Assembly (NCBI RefSeq): GCF_028372415.1
Contig: NC_092875.1
Span: 356,430,233-356,494,232, forward strand
Direction of reading: 5' to 3'
Length of the DNA: 64,000 nt
Origin: Notamacropus eugenii
Taxonomy: Eukaryota; Chordata; Mammalia; Diprotodontia; Macropodidae
The translations under genes were made by a program, and so were the position numbers. Shown here in pieces: positions 35,092 through 48,600 of the stretch. The notes below the pieces were generated by a model. The model was not told the origin of the DNA. It ran no database searches and worked only from the letters and a program-made list of their open reading frames with translations. Position 1 is the first letter of the stretch. Every line of letters begins with the position of its first letter.

Positions 35092-36340
35092 TTAAAATTA
35101 TTAGTGCTTGGTTAATTGGAACACAGATGATACCTTATTCTGTCAGAGCAGTGGGTTCAGTGGACCCTGTGTCCATCTCTAAGATACCTTATAGTATTTA
35201 GACCTGCAAAAGGCCTTAAGAAATTATCTAATTCACCTTCACCTTGTGTAGTATAGTGAGAGAACATTAGATTTGGAGTCATTAAACTTGGATTCCTATC
35301 TAAGTTCTCCTATGTAGAATTACCCTCTGTCACTGAGAAAGTAATTTAACTCCTCTGGACCCTCAATTTCCTTATCTGTAACCACGAGGAAGGTAGGGAG
35401 GATTATCTATAAGGTCCCTTCCAATTCTAAAACCTATGCTTGTTTTACAGGAAGAAAATGGTGTCCACAGGGATTAAATCTAAAACAGGGTTCCCTCTCA
35501 CCGCAGTGTGAATTTAAGGTGATACTAATGGAAATCAAGGTCACAAAAGGTCAAAGTCCCATTGTATTCTGAACACTGCACATTCACTGGCATAGACAAA
35601 CCAGAGGGAATCCAAGGGAGGTCTGTAGCACATGAAGGATATCATAGCCTAGGTGAGTTGAAGGGGTTCTAGGGTTACAGAGGTAGACTTAGGTCACCTA
35701 GGCTCACCCTTTTATTTTAAAGATGATGAAATTAATGCTCAGGGAGCATTAATTAATGAAATGACTTGCCTAAAGTCATGATGTAGCAAAGCTGTAGAAT
35801 GAGGATTTGAACCCAGGTGGTGACCCCAAATTCAGCCCATGTTCCCCACCCCATACTGCCTTGTCTTGTGGCTACAGCACTTTTCTGGCCTGCTGCACAG
35901 CTCCTAACCAGACATTTGCTGAAACTCTGCCTCCAAAGCTGGCCTTTATTGCATCTCTGCTTTAGCTATCAGTCAGCGCAGGGAAGCAGCTTCTCTCACA
36001 CTGCCTCTGGCTTCCCCGAATGCCTTGTAACCTACCCTGCTTGCTTCTACTGCTGCATTTGGCTAGATCATTTCTCTTTTAAGTGATTAAGTGCCATATT
36101 AAGTTATTACAATTTTAAAGAGTCAGACTTCTGTCTGGTAACTCTTGATATCCTTTAGTCTGTCTTTCCATCTGCCTCACAGTTCTATGGAGATGGTACC
36201 AAAAGGCCCCTGGAGAGGTCCACCTTCCTCACCTTTTTTCAGAGGGTCCTCAGCTTTGTTTACTTGGCCAGAGTAGAGTGGCTTTCTTTCACCTCTAGTG
36301 CCCTGCTTCTGCTGATTATTTCCCTGTTCTCCCATAGAAA
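35092..36340. other. CFAP90-FASTKD3 intergenic stretch
   Basis: Holds SINE pieces at about 35260-35440 (ggagtcattaaacttggatt, cctctggaccctcaatttcc) and 35690-35830 (aagtcatgatgtagcaaagc). No gene was seen. The open frame at 35817-36086 has no recognisable family. Confidence 0.5.
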
Positions 36341-36479
36341 GCTCAATTGTAAATAGTTGCCTGCATGTTGTATTCTCCATTAGACTGTGAGGAATTTGAG
36401 GACTGTCTTTTACTTTTCTTTGCATTCTAAGCACTTAGCACTGTGACTGGCACATAGTAGGTCCTTAATGAGTTAATTA
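36340..36479 (+). mobile_element. L2/MIR-type 3' end truncated by HAL1
   Basis: Reads ttagactgtgaggaatttga, gcacttagcactgtgactgg and cacatagtaggtccttaatg, then changes abruptly to HAL1 sequence at about 36480. Confidence 0.65.
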
Positions 36480-38122
36480 GAATGGCACAGATGGAGGCTA
36501 AGGACTTTATGAGAAAGCAAGAAATCACAGAACAAAGCCAGAAGAATGGAAAAATGGAAGATAATGTGAAATATCTCATTGGAAAAACAATTGACCTGGA
36601 AAATAGATCCAGGAGAGACAATTTAAAAATTATGGGACTACCTGAAAGCCATGATCAAAAGAAGAGCCTAGACATCATCTTTCATGAAATTATCAAGGAA
36701 AACTGCCCTGAGATTCTAGAACCTGAGGGCAAAATAAATATTCAAGGAATCCACAGAACACCGCCTGAAAGAGATCGAAAAAGAGAAACTCCTAGGAACA
36801 TTGTGGCCAAATTCCAGAGTTCCCAGGTCAAGGTGAAAATATTGCAAGCAGCTAGAAAGAAACAATTCAAGTATTGTGGAAATACAATCAGGATAACAAA
36901 AGATCTAGCAGCCTCTACATTAAGGGATCGAAGGGCATGGAATAGGATATTCCAGAAGTCAAAGGAACTAGGACTAAAACCAAGAATCACCTACCCAGCA
37001 AAACTGAGTATAATACTTCAGGGGAAAAATTGGTCTTTCAATGAAATAGAGGACTTTCAAGCATTCTTGATGAAAAGACCAGAGCTGAAAAGAAAATTTG
37101 ACTTTCAAACACAAGAATGAAGAGAACCATGAAAAGGTGAACAGCAAAGAGAAGTCATAAGGGACTTACAAAAGTTGAACTGTTTACATTTCTACATGGA
37201 AAGACAATATTTGTAACTCTTGAAACATTTCAGTATCTGGGTACTGGGTGGGATTACACACACACACATGCACACACGCACACATACATAGAGACAGAGT
37301 GCACAGAGTGAATTGAAGAGGATGGGATTATATCTTTAAAAAAATGAAATCAAGCAGTGAGAGAGAAATATATTGGGAGGAGAAAGGGAGAAATTGAATG
37401 GGGCAAATTATCTCTCATAAAAGAGGCAAGCAAAAGACTCATTAGTGGAGGGATAAAGAGGGGAGGTGAGAGAAAAACATGAAGTCTACTCTCATCACAT
37501 TCCACTAAAGGAAAGAATAAAATGCACACTCATTTTGGTATGAAAACCTATCTTACAATACAGGAAAGTGGGGGATAAGGGGATAAGCGGGGGGGGGTAT
37601 GATAGAAGGGAGGGCATGGGGAGGAGAGTGCAATTTGAGGTCGACACTCATGGGGAGGGATAAGATCAAAAGAGAATGGAAGTAATGGGGGACAGGATAG
37701 GATGGAGGGAAATATAGTTAGTCCTATACAACACAACTATTATGGAAGTCATTTGCAAAACTACACAGATTTGGCCTATATTGAATTGCTTGCCTTCCAA
37801 AGGGAAGGGGTGGAGAGGGAGGGAGGTAAAGAAGTTGGAACTCAAAGTGTTAGGATCAACTGTCGAATAATGTTCTTGCCACTAGGAAATAAGAAATACA
37901 GGTAAAAGGGTATAGAAAGCTATCTGGCCCTACAGGACAAAAGAGAAGACGGAGATAAGGGCAGAGAGGGATGATAGAAGAGAGAGCAGATTGGTCATAG
38001 GGGCAATTAGAATGCTTGGTGTTTGGGGGGGGGGGGGATAAAAGGGGAGAAAATTTGTAACCCAAAATTTTGTGAAAATGAATGTTAAAAGTTAAATAAA
38101 TAAATTTAATTATATAAAAAAA
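36480..38122 (+). mobile_element. HAL1 (half-L1) copy, 5'-truncated
   Basis: Contains an open 212-codon frame (36482-37120) covering the end of the coiled coil, the RRM ([34 protein letters not shown]) and the C-terminal domain ([36 protein letters not shown]) of an L1-type ORF1 protein, an RNA-binding chaperone. After its stop comes about 1 kb of G-rich non-coding sequence ending taaataaataaatttaatta and an A run. No ORF2 follows. It starts mid-ORF1, and I found no convincing target-site duplication. It is the sense-matched counterpart of the copy at 13.6-16.6 kb. Confidence 0.85.
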
Positions 38123-38779
38123 GGTATTTTGATTTACCATAAAAGGTAAGAATTCTCAATTTTTCAAAATACCTACAAGAATAAATTACATCCTTTTTAA
38201 ACACTTTGTATGGTACTAAGAAAGCTGTGAAAGCTCACAAGGTTTATATCAATTAGTCTCTGCTTTCCACTTATTCATATTTTACCATACTCAAATTCTG
38301 GGAAATGATAATTTTGGCATTGGAACTTATTTTTGATAGGTAAAAAGGTTTTAAAGGAAAGGCACATTATTTGCATAAATAACCATAGTGCGTTAGATTT
38401 GCCCACATTTAGTGAAATGTAAAATCTGACAGCGTCTTGTTCTCTCAGGAGCAGAACGAATGCCTCTCAGCAAGTGTTTTATAGGAAAGAAAGCTTCATG
38501 CTAACAGAAATAGTTGTATAAAAGCGACTGGAAATGAATTGTGGTTTTTTTTGTTTGTTTTTTTTAACAGCTTAGAGCATTCAGACATTTTCTTTCAACT
38601 GCCTAAGATTCTTTGTTTCATTCAGTCATTTAAGTAACATTTTGCACCTATCAAGTGCAAAGCATTCTTGTTAGGTTCTGAGAAGTACTACAGAAATGAA
38701 TAAAATTCAGATTCTACTTAGAGGACCTTACAATCTAGGAGAAATGACAAGTATGCAAATAGCTAGCAATTATGCAATA

Positions 38780-39000
38780 ATTTAATGTGTGTAAAGTGTT
38801 TTTTGAGCCTCACAGCAACCCTGTGAGGCAGGGGTTATGATTATCATCTCCATTAGACAGTTGAGGAAACTGAGGATGAGAGAGGTTAAGTGACTTGCCC
38901 AAGGTCACACTCTTAGTAAGTGTCTGAAACAGGATTTAAATTCAGGTCTTCTTGACTTCCAGTCCCAAGTTCTATCAACCTGGCTACCTAATAGCTTAAA
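38780..39000 (+). repeat. MIR/THER-type SINE
   Basis: Reads tgagcctcacagcaaccctg, tgaggaaactgaggatgaga, ggttaagtgacttgcccaag and attcaggtcttcttgacttc. One of the best preserved copies here. Confidence 0.75.
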
Positions 39001-40429
39001 TGTAATACAAAAAGTATGATATTACATCAATAAAGCACAACTATGACTCGGCGGCCATTTCTGACCAAAGAGTGGAAGGAAAGCTTGTTGAATAGGGCTA
39101 TCACATTCCTCCTAAGTCTTCTGAAGGACAGACCTCTCTCATAGTGGTCTGTTACATTCCTGATAATACAGCAGGAAAAGAAGTGGTTTGTTAAGTCAGA
39201 AAACCGAAATTCAAATATCAGCTTTGCTACATCTTTAACCTTGGGCCAATAATTTCACCTGTCACAGCTTCAGCTTCCTCATCTGTAAAATGAGAATCAT
39301 GATATGCTTTTGAGGCCCCACAACTATTCTGATTACCTCCTCAGGACACACTCCAGATTGTCAATACCTTCCCCAAAATATGGAGTCCAGAACTAAGCCA
39401 GAATACATGTAAATTAACTAGAGCGGGATTAGTCCTAGAGTTGTGAAATAAATTTTAAATTTTGCACCTGAAATCAGAGTTAAAGGGGACAGAAAGTACC
39501 AGAGCAATTTATACCTAAATGGGTTAACTTCCATTTTAAGACAGATCTGAAACAATAAGGACAGAGTTCTAAATTTTGGATCAAGGTAATGGAAAAATGG
39601 CACTTGATTTAAAAAAAAAATGTATCTGTAACTTTACACTGAGTCAACTTTTAAACAACAGCACCACCTGCTGTTTCAAGAAACAATAGGACGTTTTAAT
39701 TTGCTAAGTGTTTTGAAGGAATCTATGCCGTTTCTGGTATGCTTCAGTTCAGTTTTATGAGCTGGCTGCATCTCTTGCTTTTTTTTTGTTTAGTTCTAAG
39801 AGTAATGTATTGAATATACACCATTAATTAAAGAATGTTTCATGTTTTATAAGCTTAAATTATGGTCCATTTGTTCAAAATGTTATTATAGAATTAACTT
39901 TCTTTTCTGTAGAAAAACTGAATATTTTTGATACTTCTTCAGCAAGAAGCTACAGCTATTGAATGTTCACCATTTAATTATCAAAATGTGTTGTCATAAG
40001 AAAATGCACCTCCTTCCTTTATAGAATACAAAGTAGTGAACCACGGGTATGAAATGTTGCATGGCCTATCAAAGTGTTGTTGATTTTCTTGTTCTGGTTT
40101 ATAAGAAGTGGCAGGTCTGACCACATACCCCAAACCAAGACCCAGGCCTGGCTGTCAAACCAACATCCTCTGACAGCTCAAGGAACCACAATGTCTCTCC
40201 CCATTTCATTAGCCACCCAGGTGAAGGAAGAGGCCTAGGCCCTGACTGGCTTTCTCTGTAAAACCTCTTGGGACACTGTGGGCTTCTCCCCAATCTGCCA
40301 CCCAGTATTACCTCAATGGCTTCTCTTGTGTCTTTTCCCCATCCCTATAGTAATTAATCAGTGGCTATTTAGAAGAAAATTTTCCCTCCCCCTTCACGTC
40401 CCATCCATCCTCCTTTACCACTATGCCCA

Positions 40430-41790
40430 CTAGAATTCTCATTCCATAGCAAACAAATTTCTCTTCATTGTAGACCTCTTTTTCTCATTAGTGCAGAGAC
40501 CTGGCTCTCCTCTGATTACAATGCATCCCTGGCTAGAGGGGGAGTGATGATATTCCTTGCTCCTTATTGTCACTCCGCAGACTCTTCCCTTGCTTCCTTC
40601 ACTTAGTAGCCTTTTCTCTTTTGAATTCCACACAACTAAAATTTTCCTCCCAAATTGGCAGCTGTAGTATATTAACCCTCCTAGGACATTTTTCATGTTT
40701 CAAGGAGATTAGAATCTGACTTTTCTTCTCTCAACTCATGCCCTTATACTCAAGGACTTTATATTCATGTAGTTGTTCTATCAGTCTCTAACCTCCCAAT
40801 TTACTAGACCTTCTTAAGTCCCACTTCAGACCAACTCCTTCACTTAACGTCAGTCACACATAACAATGGCTGCACACTACATCTAGCCATGAGTAGGAAG
40901 TCTGACATTCCTCTGTGACTCCACTTCTCCCTATGCTTCCTCCAACATGTACTACCCTCTTAGGCCATCACTCTGGCTCTTACTTCACTCACCTCTCTCC
41001 ACTCTCATCAACAACCGTGCCGTCCCTGGCACATGTTCCCTTTTCCTGGCATTGCTCTTTTGTCAGACCTAAGCTCTGGATTACTCTTCACCATGAGAAG
41101 TTAAATGTAGAAAGAGGAAATCCCACAACCAGATGTGTTATTAACCCTCAACAAGTGCCTTGATGCAGCACTGACATTTACTCCTCTAACTGATTAGCCT
41201 CAAGAAGTTATTCCAAACTTTTTTTTTAAAATCCCTCTATCCTCCTTCAATTCTTTATTTTAGTAAGAAAAAAATGAGCCCACTCTACATGTGCTCTCTT
41301 CTTTCATTCTTTTCATCTCCCACTCTCTCCTCTTTCTGTCAGTCTCTGACAAGGTGGCTCTTCTCTACAGCCAGGCCAAATCTTCTACATGTGCACTTGA
41401 TCCCCTTCCCTCCCATCCTCTCTAGCACACTGTCCTCTAATTTTCCTCTCCCCACAAACATCTTCCCCATCAATTTGTTTACTACCCAGTGCTTTCATAA
41501 GATGCTCTCTCCCCCATTTTTAAAAAACAAAACAAAAAACCCTAAACAAAAAAAAAAACAAACCACTTTACCAAATGCTACCATACCCTCAAACCATCAT
41601 TGTAAAGATATCCTCTTGGCCAAACCCCTTGAAAAAATTGTCACTGCCTAAAATTCCTTTCCCCTTACATAACCTTTTGTGATTTGATTTCTAACCTCAT
41701 CACTTAACTGAAACTATTCTCTCAAAAGTTACCAGTGATCTCTTACTTGCCAAATCTGATGGTCTTTTTGAGTTCTCATTCTTCTGGATC
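40430..41790 (+). mobile_element. L2 LINE ORF2 fragment (endonuclease to early reverse transcriptase)
   Basis: C/T-rich sense strand. At the left it encodes an ETWLSSD-like endonuclease motif (gcagagacctggctctcctc). Near 41720 it has the reverse-transcriptase-region text ctcaaaagttaccagtgatc and cttgccaaatctgatggtct. The part between fits a long decayed L2 open frame. It stops abruptly at about 41790. Confidence 0.7.
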
Positions 41791-42222
41791 AGTATATCAG
41801 TGAGTGGAACATTTCTTAAATGAAAAAACCTAATGACCTTGAAGAAGATTAAATATTCTCTCCAATCAAAAGAAATACTACAAATACGTTCTAGGTCACA
41901 TCACAGAAAGGTTATTCTGCAAAGAAAAAGTACTGGTTCAGGCAGATGTCATTCCCCTTTGTCTCTCTCCATACAAATGCTTCCAACCAGAAGTGTTGCT
42001 GCCTTAAACGGCAGAGGAATTTTCATCAAAACTGAAGGGTAATAACTGCTGGTAGATGGGCCCTTTTATGCCCTAAACAACTGGGAAGTGATGTCAATAG
42101 TTCTAGGCCTCAGATTCCCTGTCTTTAAAAGGAAAACGAGCTGATCTAAATAGCAGGGACCCTAGTACTCCTACCACAAAAGCAAAAAACAAAAAAACAT
42201 TGTTTTCATTATACTTCTTTAG

Positions 42223-42228
42223 TTTATT
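42223..42228 (-). terminator. FASTKD3: Candidate FASTKD3 polyadenylation signal
   Basis: AATAAA on the minus strand about 305 bases after the FASTKD3 stop, in unique AT-rich sequence. Function is inferred. Confidence 0.5.
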
Positions 42229-42532
42229 CTAAAAATCAAGCCAACATAGTACCAAAAAAAAAAAAAACCCAAAAAAATCCCCCCCAAAAAAGCAAAACAT
42301 GATCTCAGAGCTACATTACAAAGAATATTCTAAATTATCAAGTCACATTGTGGCAACACAGAGAAGTCCTAAATCCTTAGTAATTAGTGAACTGTTGATA
42401 AATATAAACTTTAATAAATTTGCTCAGAAAAATATACAAACTGTTAGGTGTGTGTGTGTTCATACCAGTCACAACCAGAATGCAAATTCTTTTGACCACT
42501 TTAATTATGAAGTCAATATTCCAATCTTATCT

Positions 42533-42628
42533 TCAATGAAATCTGTAGCTGTGAGGGAATAATTTTTTCTTTAAATATTTCACTAGTTCACGTCTTGACT
42601 GGAGAATCTCAACTTCATGATATGGAAT
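42533..42628 (-). CDS. FASTKD3: FASTKD3 last coding exon
   Basis: 32 codons including TGA, IPYHEVEILQSRRELVKYLK then KKLFPHSYRFH. It completes the RAP domain; the acceptor is tttctaacag. The C-terminal tail after the KLF is shorter and different from the human SQNTVHWLQE. Confidence 0.95.
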   Translation of the reverse strand: MPYHEVEILQSRRELVKYLKKKLFPHSYRFH

Positions 42629-45600
42629 CTGTTAGAAAAATAAATAGATATTTGACCAAAAATTATTCCATTTAGAGGGTGTGAATGTGACAAGATTCAA
42701 ATAGCAATGTTTTTAGACATCAGACAATCAATTAATGTTTGCGGGTGAATGCCCCCTTCTTCCCACGGTAGCAGCAAGCACCCCAGCATACACAGGAGGG
42801 TCAGCTACACAGGTTTTTAGATCTGCTTTTCTAAAAGGAAAGTAACTTTTGAAGGTTCAACAATCTTCTTTAATTACACTCACCAGTAGAGAAAATACAA
42901 GCAGAGAAACAAAGACCAAGAGACAGGGCTTCTAACTATCTGACCATAAGCAGAGTAGAGTGTGTGTGTGTCTGTGTATCAGAGATCAACAAACAGATCC
43001 GACTGTCCCACCATCACATACATACATACATACATACATACATACATACATACATACATACATAGTTACCAGAGACAGAAGCGTCAACATCTGACTTTTC
43101 AAAGGTGGGGTGGAGGTGGGGGCTCTTTAAAGGTCACCCAGAGTCTCATCTGGCAGACAAACCTCCCACAGCGTAAACCCCAAAAGCAAAACCTGACTTC
43201 AGAGTATATAGAGAGCCAGAAGGCCTCACAACTCACATGGTTCAGTGCCTAATTACCATAAGGTATGAAAGCCTTCAAGCAAGCAAACCTCCCCATAAGC
43301 AAACTTTCCCTTTAAACACGTTCCTCCCACAATGGGCTCCATTTCAGGCCTATTTATGGGCGGGATAAGATCTTTAATTCTCATTACACCCACTTATACA
43401 GCTACCACCATAGTTCAGGCCCTCAATACCACTTCACCTTAATTACTGAAAAAGCCTAATCTCCCTGTTTCGAGTCTGACCACCTTAATCCATCCTATAT
43501 GCTGCTGCCAAAGTAATTTTCCACGTGACTCCCCTACTCAATCAACTCCAGTGGCCTAATATATAGGCTCAAAGCCTGTTTAGTTTTCAAAGACCTTGAC
43601 AAACTTGTCCCAACTTCTGTTTTCCAGTGTCATACTTCCCTTCCTTCACTCTGCCACTCAGCTAAACTGGCCTTATCTCTGTTCCTCATATGAAATATCT
43701 TATCTCCTGTCTCTGCCCCTTTCTAATGGCTCACTCATGTTTGGAAGGGACTCTCTCCTCACCTCTACCCTCAAAGAATCCTTGCTTCCTTTATGGTGCA
43801 GCTGAAAGCATCATCCAAATGAAGCATTTCCTGATAATTCCAATTGCTAGTACCTTTCTTCCCAAACTACTTAGTATTTAGCTACTATCACTCTTTATGT
43901 GTGCATCCTCAGCAGCTGGCAGAGAGTGTCCTACCCATTGTAGATGAGTGATAAAGCTTGTTAATTGATATGTGCAAAGTACCATGGGAGTTTTAAGCAT
44001 GAAATATGGTCCCTTCCTTCAAGAAATTTACAATTAGTTGTGAATGTAACACTTCGTTCTGGGTTGGTCAAAAAAGGCTTGATAGAAACTGATTAGGTAC
44101 TTGAAGGACAAAGAAAATTGAGATATACAGACAGAAAAAAGGACAGAAGTCCAGGTGGGAAGCACTGAATTTAGAAGGACAGCATGATCAAAGGCAGGAG
44201 AGTATAAGGCAAATTCTGAGCATAATAAGACTAGTATGCCATTCAATTCAATAGGCATTTTTAAAGCAACCGTTAGATCCCAGGTACTGGGGATATAAAG
44301 CCAAAAAACAACCATCCTTCCCCTCAAGGCATTTATGTTCTTCCACAGAAGGCAAGGACATAGGGCCTAAGAAATGGATAGGGTCTGAGCCCATAGTTTG
44401 GTTCCATTAGTATAAGGAAATGCCTTCTGCCAGTGGAGATCAGCAACTTCTCTGCAACTCACTGTTTAAAGACTTGCCTGAGCACTGAAAAGTTAAGAAG
44501 TTACTTGCCTAGGGTCACACAACCAGTATGTGCCTGAGATGGGGCATGAACTCAGCTCTTCTTGGCTCTGAGGACAGACAGACTCACTATACAGAGGAAA
44601 ATAAAAGTAATTTTGAGGTGGGGGAAGCACTAACACCTGAAAGATCAAGGAAGACTTTTATAGGAAGTGGCCTGAGTTGTGCTTTAAAAGAAGCCAGGGT
44701 TCCTATGAGGTAGTGCTGAGTAGGAAGAACATTACAGACACAGATGGCCTAGAGTATGAGGGAGAGTGAAGGGGAGCAGCAAGTAAAGCTAAAATGAAGT
44801 AGATATTGAGGAAAGAACAGTAGTGCAAGATAGGACTGGAAAATAGGGTTGGGGCCTGACTGTGGAGCACTTTGAAGACTAAAGTTGAGGAATCTATCTT
44901 TTTGCAAAATGTTATGTTAAATGTTCTTTATTATGCGAGTTATTCTTCTATGGACAATGAATAATTATAACATGATGGAGAGTATTTTAGGAAGGAAAAT
45001 GTGGAATGGAAAGGACACAGGACAAAACAGAATGGAGAGATGCAGAGAAATTATTAGGAGGTTCTATTAATGACACAGAAAGACTAAAAAGGTCAGGAAC
45101 CTACTCGAGCCTATATTTCAGTGGACAGATGTTGATCCTCATCAACGAGTATACACTACAGACATTCAGGATATTATTTGGCAGTTCTTGTAAAATATAT
45201 TTAAAAAAATAAGTATGGTTATACATATTAAGAGGGAGTAAGGTTTAATAGTTTTTAATGGCTCTAATGGTTACTTTGATCTACTTAATTTCAGAAAAAT
45301 TCACAGAAAGAAATGATATTGCATAGAATTTCAACCTTCTCTGTAGTCGAATTTTGAGGCTGAAAAAGATGATAGTACAGAGAATGCTACTAACTAGCTC
45401 TACTTCTGTAAACCTCTATCTGTGTAAATTCTAACATTTAAGAAAATGATAAATTAGGGATGATTATTTATATAATAAAAGGTTTATGTATAGGGTTCAT
45501 TTTCACCTACGTTTAAATACTGTGGGAAAAGATATATTAACAGCCACAACATTTTTACAAGTAAAAATTGTTTAGATATGGAAAGATTTCATAAAATTAT

Positions 45601-48600
45601 AATATAATCAAGGAGAAAATGTAATTCAACACAAATTCAATTTGTACAACATTCACAAATAAAACTTCATCTGTATTTATCTAAAACTAATTACTTAGGG
45701 TAGTTGAATGTCCCCCTATTAGAAGTGACTTTTTTGGGTCAGTAGGGAGATCTATTTAATGTTATCAATAATATAATCTTAAATTAAGAATGAACTTTTT
45801 GTAGCAAAAATATGTTAAATTGTACCTGTATAACTTCATAACCAAGTAACTGTAGGTGTCTTTGCTTAATAGCTTCTTTTCCTAGTAAGTGGTGGCTATT
45901 CAAACAAAATCTTTTTTGATCATCAAGGCAAAGAGCTAATCTGTACATAAAACAAATATGACAGTTAACTTTTTAAAATACCAACAGATTGCTTGTAATA
46001 CTATGAATTTCTAATCACAATTAAATAAAAATATCATTTTAGAACTGTGGTAAAATAGCAGATCAAAAGCTATGTGAGATCTTGTATCACCAAAAGCTAA
46101 GTTGGAATAATTATATTTTTGGTTTTCCCTTAATAACAATAATAGTTAATAATTGTTAGTATTTATGCAATGCTCACTACGTCCCAGACAGTGTGCTAAG
46201 CACTTTATTTATCTCATTTGATCCCCACAACCATCCAGGATATAGGTGGTATTATTATCCCTATTTTACAGTTGAGGAAACTGAGGCAAACAAGTGAAGT
46301 GAATTGTCCAGGGTCCCACAGCTACTAAGTATCTGGGGCAAGGTTTGAACTCAAGTCTTTGAACTCCAGGCCTGGTGCTGTACACACAGGCAACCTAGCT
46401 GCCTCCCAACTTTTTAGCAAACATTCATCAGTGTTCATTATTTAAGCAATTAAACTGCCAGTTTATACTGGGATGTAGATGTTGCTATAGTATTTTGAAA
46501 ATACATCATTAGGAACTTAAAATTTAAGTTTCCTGAAGACTGGGACTGTTCAGGTTTTGATTTCCCACAGCCTTATGGTGTTCAACACATAACAGACACT
46601 TAATGTTTAATGATTTTAAGCAATATTCTGTAATGTATAGTGGCTTTTACTACCTGTGATGGTTAAAATAGAGTACCTATTAGCTAAGTATGAAGAAAAC
46701 AGAAGAGCCAAGACTGTTGATATGTAATACTAGCTCTTCATTAATTGGCTATGCGACTTTAACTTTTGGAACCTTAATTTCTATGTCTACAAAATGAAGG
46801 GGCTCGACTAGATATGACCTTTGAGATACCATTTACCTCAAAGATTCTCTGAGATCTGATTAGAAAAAAATATTGATAGAGAGGTAAGTATTTTTTTTGA
46901 AAAAATTCACAAAAAGCATAAGATATCAAGACATCAAGTATATTATCATGAGAATCTTTTTAAGGAAAAGATATGTGGCAACTTGCCTTTATAATTCTCA
47001 TCATGTAAACAACATAATGCTTTTCTGTACCTTTTATACACATCTTCATCACTTGTAAATGGTAATACAAATCCTTCTTCATCTACTTTAATCTCAATAT
47101 CTGAGTGACAGAAAAAAGGAAAACATCTTCATATATATACATACGTATGTATGTATATATATGTGCATATATATGTATACCATTACAAATAATATTTTAT
47201 TTGTGCTATTTTTCAGTCTTCCAAATTACATTGATGGTTTTAAAAACTATGACCATAACCAAGGAATATTCAAATTTCGATATAACATTGATCCAATAAG
47301 TCAACTCTACAAAAATTATATGGATCCCATTAAAAAATCCAGCTTATTATTTAACAAAACCAAAAAGTATCAAATTTCTTGAAGCAAATTCAGACACTTG
47401 TGGGCTACTGGATCCTAAGCAAATCATTTAACCTCTTACAAACATTAAAATGCTTTATAAATGTAAGTTTTCTATTCTAATTTAAATAGGCTTAGCAACA
47501 CTAAAGCAAGTAGTACAAATCTTAGGTTTTGAGGATTGTGGTTAGATTTGTATTAACACTTTCTTTCTCCCCATTACAAATCTAACAGGACACACTCAAA
47601 TGAGTCCAGTGAGGGAGTTCAAAGAGTGGTTTTAACTTGGGATTTTTTTGTTGCAAAGAGAGCCCAGTATAAAAACTCTCTCCATTCTACTAATCCAGAA
47701 TGGAAATCTGAAACCAGTAATATATATTCAGTTGCAAGATCTAAACTATCTACCTGATTCTGAGGCCAGCTCTCCCTCTACTATTCCAAGGGCCTTGGAT
47801 TTTAGATGAAGATTTGAAAAATAAACAAAGTAGTATACTTCTTATGATGGGCACTTACCATAGTATATTTACTAGCCCCTAAAGATATCCTGTACCAGAA
47901 CTTCTAGTGAATAGGAAATGTAGGGGTTGATGAATTCAAAAGTCACTTCCAGGTTTAAATCTATCTATAATCCTATAACGATAGGTATACTTCAGATAAT
48001 GTTGTCCCAATTCTGTCATTAACAGATTATCACCCAAACCTAATGTAACATTATGAAATGCACTATTCAGTCTCTGATTTATATTATCAACTATACCCTG
48101 AAGCATCCTTCTATGTCATGTGCTGTAGTAACACATTCGTGTAGACCTAATTCTCTTCTTGATTACAGATCCTCAGGCTTCATGGCACCACTGGAAGTTT
48201 TTACATTTCCTGTCCTTGTGGTGCAATGTACATGTTATTTCATGCCACAGTGTGAAGCAAACTACTTTCTGTAGGCTAAGATACCCTTCAAGGAAAGAGC
48301 CCCTCAGAATAGCAGCATTGTTCACCTGCTTGATGTTTTCTTTTCCTTCTCTCAAAACCTTTCTCACTGTTAATTTTTTATTATGCATTTTCCCCCACTC
48401 TGATGTAATTCCTTTAGGAGAGTTTAAATTTATTGTAGTTCTATATGTGGTGTCTATTATAAAATAGTATTATCGAAATCTCAAAAAGGTAATAAATTTT
48501 TAGCTTACCTACTGTGTAACAATAGGGTGTTGAGACTTTTGAAGCAAAATATATTTTTGCTTTTAAAAGGTCAATTAGTCCAACTGTAACAGTTTTATAA

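Larger units (their letters stand above)
42629..45825 (-). other. FASTKD3: FASTKD3 intron between the last two coding exons
   Basis: Holds a CATA repeat (43015-43064), an L2 3' part (43420-43930), a long-interspersed-type unit (about 44030-44340, gtactggggatataaagcca) and CR1/L3-like text (44630-44900). No further exon was seen. Confidence 0.75.

Noticed and set aside
36482-37120. Open 212-codon frame that could be taken for a host gene
   Set aside because: It encodes the RNA-binding half of an L1-type ORF1 protein, is matched by a second copy at 14.8-15.5 kb, and sits in an element with a poly-A tail.
43015-43064. CATA array considered as a CRISPR-like or satellite structure
   Set aside because: Simple tetranucleotide repeat without spacers; no CRISPR, tRNA or rRNA gene was seen anywhere in the window.
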